Shown: positions 54,472 to 61,977 of the stretch, in pieces
Numbering within the stretch: position 1 is the stretch's first letter
Layout of the letters: each line of letters opens with the position of its first letter
Assembly: GCF_000725385.1 (NCBI RefSeq)
Contig: NZ_CP008884.1
Span: forward strand, 4,092,001-4,156,000
Origin: Dyella japonica A8
Lineage (GTDB): Bacteria; Pseudomonadota; Gammaproteobacteria; Xanthomonadales; Rhodanobacteraceae
Reading direction: 5' to 3'
DNA length: 64,000 bases
Notes under the pieces: generated by a model
Seen by the model: only the letters and a program-made list of their open reading frames with translations
Databases searched by the model: none
What the model was told of the DNA's origin: nothing
Translations under genes and position numbers: made by a program

Positions 54472-55530
54472 TTACCAGGCACGCTGGTACTGCACGGGCG
54501 CGGTGATGGCGACGCCAAGCTCCTGCGCGGCACGGCGCGGGAAATAGGGATCGCGCAGACTCTCGCGTGCGATCAGCACCACGTCGGCGGCGCCTTCGTC
54601 GATGATGCGCGCGGCATGTGTGGATTCAGTGATGAGGCCCACCGCACCGGTGGCGATGCCCGCGTCATGGCGCAGACGCGCCGCGAACGGCACCTGGTAA
54701 CCAGGCGACACCGGGATCTTCACGTGCGGTACCAGGCCGCCGCTGGACACGTCGATCAGGTCGACGCCCATGGGCTTGACCATATGGGCCAACTGCACGC
54801 TCTGCTCGATATCCCAGCCACCCTCGCTCCAGTCCGTGGCGGAAATGCGCAGCCACAGTGGCAGGTGCTCCGGCCAGACCTCGCGCACAGCGGTGATCAC
54901 TTCGCGCACCAGGCGCGTGCGGTTCTCGAAGCTGCCGCCGTATTCATCGGTACGCTGGTTGCTGAGCGGCGACAGGAACTGGTGCAGCAGGTAACCATGC
55001 GCGCCATGCAGCTCGATCAGCTCGAAGCCTGCCGCCAGTGCGCGCTCGGCCGCCGCGCGGAAATCGGCGACGATCGTGGCGATGCTCTGCGTGTCCAGCG
55101 CCTGCGGGACGTGCCAGTGCTTGTCGAACGGCACGGCGGACGGCGCCACGGTCTGCCAGGCGCCGGCATCGGCGGCGAGCGGACCACCGCCTTCCCACGG
55201 GCGCTGGGCGCTGGCCTTGCGCCCGGCGTGGGCAAGCTGGACGCCAGCGACCGCACCATGGGCCTTGATGAAGCGGGTGATCGGCTGCCACGCGGCCTGG
55301 TGCGCCTCGCTCCACAGACCCACGTCACCTGGGGAAATACGGCCTTCCGGCGACACCGCGGTGGCCTCGGCGATCACCAGCCCGGCGCCGCCGACGGCAC
55401 GGCTGCCCAGGTGCACCAGATGCCAGTCATCGGGGATGCCATCGGTGGCCGAGTACTGGCACATCGGCGCGATGACGATGCGGTTGCGAAGGGTAAGACT
55501 GCGTTGCGCGTAGGGAGTGAAGAGTTTCAT
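54472..55530 (-). CDS. Old yellow enzyme family NADPH:flavin oxidoreductase (YqjM/NamA type)
   Basis: This 352-aa TIM-barrel FMN enzyme carries YqjM-class marks: NRIVIAPMCQYSATDG with the active-site Cys, GVQLAHAGRKAS, and the FMN phosphate site LIARESLRDPYFP. Such enzymes reduce alkenes activated by a carbonyl or nitro group. It is followed by a pirin gene 20 bp away. Physiological substrate is unknown; it may detoxify electrophiles. Confidence 0.92.
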   Translation of the reverse strand: MKLFTPYAQRSLTLRNRIVIAPMCQYSATDGIPDDWHLVHLGSRAVGGAGLVIAEATAVSPEGRISPGDVGLWSEAHQAAWQPITRFIKAHGAVAGVQLAHAGRKASAQRPWEGGGPLAADAGAWQTVAPSAVPFDKHWHVPQALDTQSIATIVADFRAAAERALAAGFELIELHGAHGYLLHQFLSPLSNQRTDEYGGSFENRTRLVREVITAVREVWPEHLPLWLRISATDWSEGGWDIEQSVQLAHMVKPMGVDLIDVSSGGLVPHVKIPVSPGYQVPFAARLRHDAGIATGAVGLITESTHAARIIDEGAADVVLIARESLRDPYFPRRAAQELGVAITAPVQYQRAW

Positions 55531-55591
55531 CGGACCGGCTCAGGAAAATATCCGTCACACATGCCGGCGGCGCGCTCGAGGTTCAAGGTCC

Positions 55592-56488
55592 TCATCGGGT
55601 AGATTGGGCTTCCAGCCACGCCGCCATCCGCGTCGCAACGGGCCATGGCGTTTTCATCCAGCGGAAATGATCCGCTTTGTCGCTGTCCAGCTCGGCGGCC
55701 GTGACCACCTGCTGCGTGTGGGTGCCGCGCGGCACTTTCCCCAGCAACCATGACAGTGACGCCTCGGGAACAAGCCAGTCGTCCTGCAGCCGCAGCCCGA
55801 GTACCGGCAGGTCGAGCCGGCCCAGTGCAGCTTCGAAATCAATGCCCATGCCTACGGCAGCGTAACGTCCGGTGCGGCCGGTGCGCGCCCAATCGTCGAT
55901 CAGCCGCCTTGCCTCGTTGCCGCCAAAGCCGATCCTTCGCCCCGGAAGATAGCCCACCAGACGCGCGAGCCAGGGTGCCAGCGCATAGGCGAACCACAGC
56001 AGGCGGCCTTGCGGAAACTGTCGCCAGTACGGCGCGCCGCTCGCTACCGCCAGCAGGCCGGCGGCCTCTTCCGGATGCAGGCTCGTGTAGAGCGATGCGA
56101 TCTGCGCACCCAGGCTATGGCCCCCGAGGTACAACGGTGCGTGCGGCACGGCGGCGCGGGCGACGGCGATGCCGGCCGGCAGGTCGTCTTCCAGCAGCTC
56201 CCGATAACCCCAGTCTTCGCGACGGCCCGCGCGCTTGTTGCTGGAGCCGATGCCGCGCCATTCGTGGATCGCCACCGCGATGCCATGGGTGGCCAGTGCC
56301 TGTGCCAGCGGCAGGTAGTGTTTGGCCGCCACACCCAAGGCCGGCACCCAGTAAAGCAGTTGCGTTGCGCGGCCGGCGGGGCGTTGCAGCATCACCTCGG
56401 CGCGCGCGCCATCGACGGCAACGGCGGGCAATGCGTGGCAAGGCGGAGGCGTGGCGGGAATGGAAACAGTCGCGGACATTCTCGGCAC
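55592..56488 (-). CDS. Alpha/beta hydrolase family protein
   Basis: This 298-aa alpha/beta hydrolase has the nucleophile elbow YLGGHSLGAQIAS, an upstream oxyanion region (LLYWVPALGVAAKHYLPLAQAL), and a late acid/His region (DKADHFRWMKTPWP). Substrate cannot be read. The start is ambiguous between Met1 and Met4 (56479). The gene lies in the same direction upstream of the OYE gene, but 61 bp apart. Confidence 0.85.
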   Translation of the reverse strand: MPRMSATVSIPATPPPCHALPAVAVDGARAEVMLQRPAGRATQLLYWVPALGVAAKHYLPLAQALATHGIAVAIHEWRGIGSSNKRAGRREDWGYRELLEDDLPAGIAVARAAVPHAPLYLGGHSLGAQIASLYTSLHPEEAAGLLAVASGAPYWRQFPQGRLLWFAYALAPWLARLVGYLPGRRIGFGGNEARRLIDDWARTGRTGRYAAVGMGIDFEAALGRLDLPVLGLRLQDDWLVPEASLSWLLGKVPRGTHTQQVVTAAELDSDKADHFRWMKTPWPVATRMAAWLEAQSTR

Positions 56489-56552
56489 GCATGCCAGTGG
56501 AAAAGTCCTGACAGGCTAGCGAACTGTCACGCAACTAAAAAGCCGCGAAAAG

Positions 56553-56578
56553 AAAAGGCCGGTGTGGGCCGGCCTTTT
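56553..56578 (-). terminator. Terminator of the first cold-shock gene
   Basis: AAAAGGCCGG / CCGGCCTTTT (10-bp stem, 6-nt loop) lies 33 bp after the csp stop, and the minus strand continues TTTCTTTTCG. Confidence 0.88.
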
Positions 56579-56611
56579 CCTCCTGCAGTAAATAGGTTTC
56601 CCCGTTTGAAA

Positions 56612-56821
56612 TCAGGCCGGCGCCACTTCATCGGCCTGCAGGCCTTTCTGGCCCTGCACCACCTTGAAGCTCACCTTCTGGCCTTCCTTCAGGCTGCGGA
56701 AACCCGAGCCGCTGATTGCGCGGAAATGCACGAACACGTCCGGGCCACTCTCACGACTGATGAAGCCAAAGCCCTTGGCGTCGTTGAACCATTTGACTGT
56801 GCCAACTTCACGATCCGACAT
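56612..56821 (-). CDS. cspA: Cold-shock protein, CspA family (first copy)
   Basis: This 69-aa single cold-shock domain protein carries both RNA-binding motifs: [11 protein letters not shown] (RNP1) and DVFVHFRAI (RNP2), and starts [14 protein letters not shown]. CspA-type proteins melt mRNA structure after cold shock. It has a long leader of about 143 nt and a matching leader box with the second copy. GGAGTGAG lies just before ATG 56821. Confidence 0.96.
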   Translation of the reverse strand: MSDREVGTVKWFNDAKGFGFISRESGPDVFVHFRAISGSGFRSLKEGQKVSFKVVQGQKGLQADEVAPA

Positions 56822-56976
56822 GACTCACTCCGATCAACTCGATGCTGAGACAAGTCAGCCTCCCCTTTGGCCGACGGCTTACTGGGCATGCAGGATCGGG
56901 GGTGAAGCGATGTGGACCCTCGCGAGTCGCGCACCGGGCACGCACGTGACCGAGCAACCACAGTGAATCCAGCATA
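56822..56976 (-). promoter_or_regulatory. Promoter and long 5' leader of the first csp gene
   Basis: On the minus strand TATGCT (56971-56976) with TTCACT (56995-57000) 18 bases away gives a start near 56964 and a leader of about 143 nt. The leader contains CTGTGGTTGC at its 5' end and the shared box at 56875-56915 (ACATCGC, CACCCC, CCAGTAAGCCG). Both features recur in the second csp leader. Confidence 0.6.
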
Positions 56977-57055
56977 ACGGATTTCTTTAATGCAAGTGAA
57001 TGGCCTTAATCAATATTTTGATTTTCACATTTCAACGACATTTGCGAATAAAACA

Positions 57056-57085
57056 AAAAAGCCAGGCATTGCTGCCTGGCTTTTT
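57056..57085 (-). terminator. Terminator of the second cold-shock gene
   Basis: AAAAAGCCAGGCA / TGCCTGGCTTTTT (13-bp stem, TTGC loop) lies 22 bp after the stop and has U-rich flanks on the minus strand. Confidence 0.95.
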
Positions 57086-57107
57086 CTTCAGCGTTTGAAA
57101 ACGCTTA

Positions 57108-57317
57108 TTACTGCGGGATCACTTCGTCAGCCTGCAGGCCCTTCTGGCCCTGCACGACCTTGAAGGAAACCTTCTGGCCTTCGACGAGGCTCTTGAAGCC
57201 GTTGCCCTGGATCGCGCGGAAATGCACGAAGACATCCGGGCCGTTGTCACGGCTGATGAAGCCGAAACCCTTGGCATCGTTGAACCACTTGACGGTACCG
57301 ATCTGACGATCAGACAT
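57108..57317 (-). CDS. cspA: Cold-shock protein, CspA family (second copy)
   Basis: This 69-aa protein differs from the first copy at several surface positions ([13 protein letters not shown]) but keeps RNP1 and RNP2 ([20 protein letters not shown]). It starts at ATG 57317, with GGAG ten bases upstream; an in-frame Met nine bases earlier has poorer spacing. The leader is long (about 156 nt) and shares its boxes with the first copy. The two genes arose by duplication and are 286 bp apart in tandem. Confidence 0.96.
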   Translation of the reverse strand: MSDRQIGTVKWFNDAKGFGFISRDNGPDVFVHFRAIQGNGFKSLVEGQKVSFKVVQGQKGLQADEVIPQ

Positions 57318-57486
57318 GTAAATCACTCCATAGGATTGAACAGACTCAGCCCGCGCGACATGCGCAGGCCGGCTTACTGGTGTGCAAGGAAACCCTAGGG
57401 GTGAGGCGATGTTGCTAGATCGAGATCAGGCGGCATCGGGTCACAAAACTCTGGTGACCCCGGCAAACACAGTAAGCGCATGATAG
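57318..57486 (-). promoter_or_regulatory. Promoter and long 5' leader of the second csp gene
   Basis: TATCAT (minus strand, 57480-57485) gives a start near 57473 and a leader of about 156 nt. A GGGTCAC / GTGACCC hairpin follows the 5' end CTGTGTTTGCC. The shared box lies at 57369-57414 (ACATCGCCTCACCCC, TGCA, CCAGTAAGCCG). The remaining bases up to 57660 show no further gene. Confidence 0.6.
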
Positions 57487-57660
57487 CTGCTTCAACGCCA
57501 TAAGGCGAATAGGCAAATACCTATCCAACCTGAATGAATAACCGTCAGTCCTTACAAATCAGGTTTGATTTTCACGCCATCTTCGCATTTCATCCCGTCC
57601 CTTGTCGGATGAGAACCGACGGCCCGCCCCTTCCATGAACACCTGCGCAGGAGAAGCTCC

Positions 57661-58149
57661 ATGACGTTCCACCGCCACCATCGCCTGGCCCTCCTCGCTC
57701 TTGTCGCAGGCGGCGTGATACTAGCCGGCTGCTCCAACAAGCCCGAAACCCGCGCGACCGCACCTGCCCATGGCGCCACGACAACGGCCACGCCCAGCGG
57801 TGCCCGGACCACCGGCACGGGCACCAGCGCACCGAGGGCGCGCACCGCTACAGTGACCACCTCCGGTGGCAAGCCGCTGCCCACCAGCACCGGCATCCCC
57901 GCCTGCGACGACTATCTGGCCAGCTATGTGTCCTGCCACACCACAGCGGGCGTGTATCCGCCTGACCAGATCCAGTCGCGCTATGAAGACATGCGCACCA
58001 GCCTGCTGCAGGACTCGGTGGACCCGAACACGCGCCCGCAACTGGGAGCTCGCTGCACGGCCCTGGCCAAGCAGCTGCGCGCCACGCTGCAGGGCAAATC
58101 CTGTGGACAGGCCATCCCCGCCAGCCCCGCCAGCGGCGGCTCGCACTAA
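57661..58149 (+). CDS. Lipoprotein of unknown function
   Basis: This 162-aa protein has a lipoprotein signal with lipobox LAGC (Cys at about residue 23). A Thr/Ala/Pro-rich linker (residues 28-75) joins it to a C-terminal domain with a Cys pattern (IPACDDYLASYVSCHTTAG ... GARCTALAKQL ... GKSCGQ), suggesting two disulfides. It should sit in the outer or inner membrane facing the periplasm; function is unknown. The single-domain Cys-rich end resembles small exported proteins of Xanthomonadales, but I cannot name a family. GGAGAAGC precedes ATG 57661. Confidence 0.8.
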   Translation: MTFHRHHRLALLALVAGGVILAGCSNKPETRATAPAHGATTTATPSGARTTGTGTSAPRARTATVTTSGGKPLPTSTGIPACDDYLASYVSCHTTAGVYPPDQIQSRYEDMRTSLLQDSVDPNTRPQLGARCTALAKQLRATLQGKSCGQAIPASPASGGSH

Positions 58150-58152
58150 GTT

Positions 58153-59427
58153 TCAGCGCAACAACGTGCGCAGCGCGGCAGCCACGGACGCGGGCCGGCT
58201 GCGCGCAAGCTTCACCTTGGGCGTTTCGTGCCACTGCGCGGACGCCCGGATGGCGCCGGCAAGGTCTTCCAGCAGCCGTGGCGTGGCCTCGACATCCGGC
58301 TCGAGAAACAACGCCTTGATCTCGAACACACCCTCGCGACGATGCGCTTTCGCATCGAGGCGACCCACCAGCCGCCCCCGGTGGAGGATGGGCAGCACGT
58401 AGTAGCCGTACTGGCGCTTGGGTGCGGGCACATAGCACTCGATGGTGTATTCGAAGCCGAACAACGCCAGGGCACGCGCACGGTCCCACACCACCGGGTC
58501 GAACGGTGACAGCAAGGTGGTATGCGTGGCGCGCAACTGGCCTGATGCGGCCTGCGCCAGCAGCGCAGCGTGATCGCGATGCACATAGGTCGGCATGCTC
58601 CAGTCCGCCACCTGCACCGTCAGCAATTCGCCACTGGCCACCAGCGGCGCGAGTTCCTTGTCCGTCACGGCGGGCTTCAACCGGTAGTAATCGGCGATCC
58701 AGCGTGCCTGCGCGATGCCCAGTGCGCGCACGCTGTCGACGATGAAGCGGCGACGCAATGCTTCGTGATCGAGCCCGAGCAAATCGCGATCCAGTGGTGG
58801 ATCGAGTTTTTCCAGCACGCGTTCGGTCAGGTCGTAAACACGCTGGAAGCGTTCGCGACGCGTCACCATCAATTCGCCCAGCGCGAACCATGCTTCCAGC
58901 CAACGCTTCTCCGGCTTCCAGGACCACCAGCCGCCGGCGCTGCGCGTTTCGCTTTCGAAATCCGCCGCGCGCGCCGCACCGTTGTCGCGTATGCGCGCAA
59001 GCAGTGCATCCATGCCGTCGCGGTGCTCGCGGTGCATACGGTCGGCATGCTTGTATGCCCAATGCATCGCACGCTGCCTGCGCCAGGCCTGGTGCAGCGG
59101 AAGATCCGCCGCGGGCACGAAACACGCCTCGTGCGCCCAGCTTTCCGCAAGGCGCCCGCTGTCCAGGACGTCCTCCAACCATTGCGGTTCGTAGTCGCCC
59201 AGTCGCGAATGCAGCACCAGGTACGGACTGCGTGCAACGACATGGATGCTGTCGATCTGCAACAGCCGCATGCGTGCAACGATATCGACGACATCCTTTT
59301 TTTTCGCGCGCCCCTTGGGCTTGCCGAGCAAGCCCTGCGCTGCCAGGTGAAGACGCTGTGCTTGCGCCAGGCTCAATGTGGCGTATGGCGCAGATGAAGG
59401 AACCGATAACGGTAACGATGACTTCAC
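58153..59427 (-). CDS. ycaQ: YcaQ-type DNA glycosylase (interstrand crosslink repair), GTG start
   Basis: This 424-aa winged-helix protein closely follows E. coli YcaQ: QRLHLAAQGLLGKP, the catalytic QxD in RLLQIDSIHVVARSPYLVL, SWAHEACFVP, FQRVYDLTERVLEK, LSPFDPVVWDRARA and PAPKRQYGYYVLPILHRG. YcaQ/AlkX excises alkylated bases and unhooks interstrand DNA crosslinks. The first Met in the frame would cut off the N-terminal helix, so the GTG at 59427 is chosen. It converges with the lipoprotein gene, with 3 bp between the stops. Confidence 0.9.
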   Translation of the reverse strand: MKSSLPLSVPSSAPYATLSLAQAQRLHLAAQGLLGKPKGRAKKKDVVDIVARMRLLQIDSIHVVARSPYLVLHSRLGDYEPQWLEDVLDSGRLAESWAHEACFVPAADLPLHQAWRRQRAMHWAYKHADRMHREHRDGMDALLARIRDNGAARAADFESETRSAGGWWSWKPEKRWLEAWFALGELMVTRRERFQRVYDLTERVLEKLDPPLDRDLLGLDHEALRRRFIVDSVRALGIAQARWIADYYRLKPAVTDKELAPLVASGELLTVQVADWSMPTYVHRDHAALLAQAASGQLRATHTTLLSPFDPVVWDRARALALFGFEYTIECYVPAPKRQYGYYVLPILHRGRLVGRLDAKAHRREGVFEIKALFLEPDVEATPRLLEDLAGAIRASAQWHETPKVKLARSRPASVAAALRTLLR

Positions 59428-59585
59428 GTGATCACGATGCCCTTGTTGAGCCTGTATTGAGCCGGCATTTAGCCGTGCTCTGCTAGCTTGAACTCTGCGC
59501 GAAGGACTTGCAGCGCGCCATCGCTCCACTACTGCACCATCGCGCGCTTCCGCAGACGAGCCACGCATTCTGGCATGGAGTAACG

Positions 59586-60017
59586 ATGATGAAACCCCGC
59601 ACTCCCCTACTCGTTCTCGTAACCGCCGGCTCCATGATGCTGGCGGGCTCGCTGTTGGCACAGGATCAACCCATGCCAACGCCTCCGCCTCCCCAGCCGA
59701 CGCAGAACACCCAGGCTCCGCCACCGCCGCCCACCCAGACCATGCCGGCGCAGACGCCGACACCTCCGCCGCAAGGTGGCACGCAGGCCCAGACCAGTGC
59801 CGGCGGACAGCAGGTGACGATCAATTCCAGCGTTCCGCCCATCAAGTCGGGCCCTGCGCCAAGCTTCGAGCAGTTGTCGGGCGGATCGAAGTACATCACC
59901 GAAGCGCAGGCCTCGGCCTATCCGCTGCTCGCCAATGACTTCAGCTATGTGGACAAGGGCCACACCGGCCACATCACCAAGGCACAGTACGAAGCCTGGG
60001 TAAGCCACAACCGGTAA
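59586..60017 (+). CDS. Exported Pro-rich protein with degenerate EF-hand-like end
   Basis: This 143-aa protein has a signal peptide (LLVLVTAGSMMLAGSLLAQ), a Pro/Gln/Thr-rich linker of about 50 residues, and a C-terminal helix-loop-helix with DFSYVDKGHTGHITKAQYEAW, which looks like an EF-hand with substituted ligands (D-K-G-H-T-G-H-I). Such proteins are common but uncharacterised in Xanthomonadales. GGAG lies five bases before ATG 59586. No partner is evident. Calcium binding is doubtful because position 3 and 12 ligands are Gly and Gln. Confidence 0.75.
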   Translation: MMKPRTPLLVLVTAGSMMLAGSLLAQDQPMPTPPPPQPTQNTQAPPPPPTQTMPAQTPTPPPQGGTQAQTSAGGQQVTINSSVPPIKSGPAPSFEQLSGGSKYITEAQASAYPLLANDFSYVDKGHTGHITKAQYEAWVSHNR

Positions 60018-60146
60018 GATGCAACACCACGAACGCGGGTCGCCGGCAACGGCGGCCCGCGTCGTCACATGCGATGCATGGCGCTACCGGTAGGGGAACG
60101 ACCACCTGTGCTGCCAGGGCAACACTGACCAGGACGGAGCCACATC

Positions 60147-61268
60147 ATGCGACTCACCTCCCAGGCAGCTTTGCTGCTCACGCTAGGCCTGCCGTCGCTC
60201 GCTGCCCACGCGCAGAATCCGGAGCCGATGGACATCCGCGCGTGCACCGCCATCGAAACCGACTCGCAACGCCTGGCCTGCTACGACCACGCCACCGGGC
60301 GCGACAATCTTCCCGCGGCGCAAAAGAAAAGCGACACGACGGTTGGGGAGACATCCACCACGCCGGTAACCCAGGTGTTCGGTCACGAAGCCCCGCGGAC
60401 GACCACCGCCAATCCATCCACGACGACGGCGCAGGCCGAGCCGGAAGTGAAGCCGCTGTCCCTGCTGGACAGTCGCTGGGAGCTGTCGCCCGAAAGCAAG
60501 CTCGGTACCTTCAACCTGCGTGGCTACAAGCCAATCGTGGTGTTGCCGTTCTTTGCCAGCAGCAACCAGAACCGGCAGCCCAGCAGTCCCAATCCACTCA
60601 ACACGGTTACCGAACCGCAGCACCTGGACAACATCGAAAGCAAGTTCCAGCTCAGCCTGAAAACCAAGATCTGGCAGGGCGTGTTCGGCGATGCGGGCGA
60701 CGTGTGGGTGGCCTATACCCAGTCCTCGCGCTGGCAGGTGTACAACAAGCAGGAGTCACGTCCCTTCCGCGAGACCAACTACGAGCCGGAAGTGATGCTG
60801 ATGTTCAACACGAACTACGAGCTGGCCGGCTGGAACGGCCGGTTGATGGGCATTGCGCTGAACCATCAATCCAATGGCCAGTCCGATCCGCTGTCGCGCA
60901 GCTGGAACCGCGTGATGGGCTACATCGGCCTCGAACGCCCGAGCTGGACCATCATGTTCCGGCCGTGGTGGCGCGTTCCCGAGGGCGGCACGGACGACAA
61001 CAACCCCGACATCAGCAACTACATGGGGCGCGCCGACATGCAGATCATTCATGAGTGGAAAGGCCAGGAGTTCGGCCTGCTGCTGCGCCACTCGCTGCGC
61101 GGCGGCAACCAGAGCCACGGCGCAGCGCAATTCACCTGGTCGTTCCCGGTGGCAGGCAACCTGCGTGGCTACATGGAACTGTTCAAGGGTTATGGCGAGA
61201 GCATGATCGACTACAACCACAACGCCACGTACCTCGGCATCGGCGTATCGCTGCTCGACTGGTACTGA
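60147..61268 (+). CDS. pldA: Outer-membrane phospholipase A (OMPLA)
   Basis: This 373-aa beta-barrel lipase has a signal peptide (ALLLTLGLPSLAAHAQ), an N-terminal extension of about 85 residues, and the OMPLA active-site run LNHQSNGQSDPLSRSWNR with the His/Ser pair and calcium-site Ser/Arg. The C-terminus ends YLGIGVSLLDWY, a typical outer-membrane barrel end with terminal aromatic residue. It hydrolyses misplaced outer-leaflet phospholipids, activated by dimerisation and calcium. The N-terminal extension includes CTAIETDSQRLACYDHATG with two Cys. Confidence 0.93.
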   Translation: MRLTSQAALLLTLGLPSLAAHAQNPEPMDIRACTAIETDSQRLACYDHATGRDNLPAAQKKSDTTVGETSTTPVTQVFGHEAPRTTTANPSTTTAQAEPEVKPLSLLDSRWELSPESKLGTFNLRGYKPIVVLPFFASSNQNRQPSSPNPLNTVTEPQHLDNIESKFQLSLKTKIWQGVFGDAGDVWVAYTQSSRWQVYNKQESRPFRETNYEPEVMLMFNTNYELAGWNGRLMGIALNHQSNGQSDPLSRSWNRVMGYIGLERPSWTIMFRPWWRVPEGGTDDNNPDISNYMGRADMQIIHEWKGQEFGLLLRHSLRGGNQSHGAAQFTWSFPVAGNLRGYMELFKGYGESMIDYNHNATYLGIGVSLLDWY

Positions 61269-61307
61269 TCGGCGCTACGCACGGCGACAGGTAGCCTGCC
61301 GTGCCAT

Positions 61308-61337
61308 GCGGACGCTGGCGGTCACGCCAACGTCCGC
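61308..61337. terminator. Bidirectional terminator between pldA and slyD
   Basis: A 13-bp stem with one mismatch (GCGGACGCTGGCG / CGCCAACGTCCGC, loop GTCA) separates the converging genes. Confidence 0.75.
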
Positions 61338-61345
61338 GCGTTGCA

Positions 61346-61828
61346 TCAGTGGTGGTGGCCGCCTTCACCGTGCACGTGGCCGTGGGCGAGCTCTTCCTCG
61401 CTGGCCGGGCGCACGTCGGTCACTTCGACGTCGAAGTGCAGGGTCTGGCCGGCGAGCGGATGGTTGCCGTCGATGTGCACCTTGTCGTTCTCGACCTTGG
61501 TCACGGTGACGTTGATGACGCCCTGCGGGCCACGACCCTGGAACTGCATGCCGGGCTGGATGTCTTCCACGCCCTGGAAAGCCTCGCGCGGTACTTCCTG
61601 CACGAGCTCGGCGTGGTGCACGCCGTAACCTTCTTCCGGCACCACGTCGACCTTGAACTGGTCGCCCACCTGACGGCCTTCCATCGCCTTCTCCAGGCCC
61701 GGGACGATCTGGCCAACACCCTGCAGGTACACGAGCGGCTCGCGACCCTGCGAGCTGTCCAGCACCTGGCCGTTGTCGTCGGTCAGGGTGTAGTGGAAGG
61801 AAACGACGGAGTTGTTGGCGATCTGCAT
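61346..61828 (-). CDS. slyD: FKBP-type peptidyl-prolyl isomerase SlyD
   Basis: This 160-aa protein has an FKBP domain with an inserted flap (IANNSVVSFHYTLTDDNGQVLDSS, PLVYLQGVGQIVPGLEKAMEG, GVHHAELVQEVPREAF) and a His-rich C-terminus (EELAHGHVHGEGGHHH) that binds nickel in SlyD. It acts as chaperone and isomerase in the cytoplasm. ATG 61828 is the family start. Confidence 0.94.
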   Translation of the reverse strand: MQIANNSVVSFHYTLTDDNGQVLDSSQGREPLVYLQGVGQIVPGLEKAMEGRQVGDQFKVDVVPEEGYGVHHAELVQEVPREAFQGVEDIQPGMQFQGRGPQGVINVTVTKVENDKVHIDGNHPLAGQTLHFDVEVTDVRPASEEELAHGHVHGEGGHHH

Positions 61829-61977
61829 GATGTTCTCGACTGGGGAAGGAGCGCCGGCAGAAGCCGGCACGAAGCGATAAGCCTAACAGACCCCCTGTGA
61901 GGATGCCGGCGACGGATGTGTCTCCATTCGACGCCGATGCCTAGCGGGGACCGGCGGCGATTGGCGATACTTCGCCC

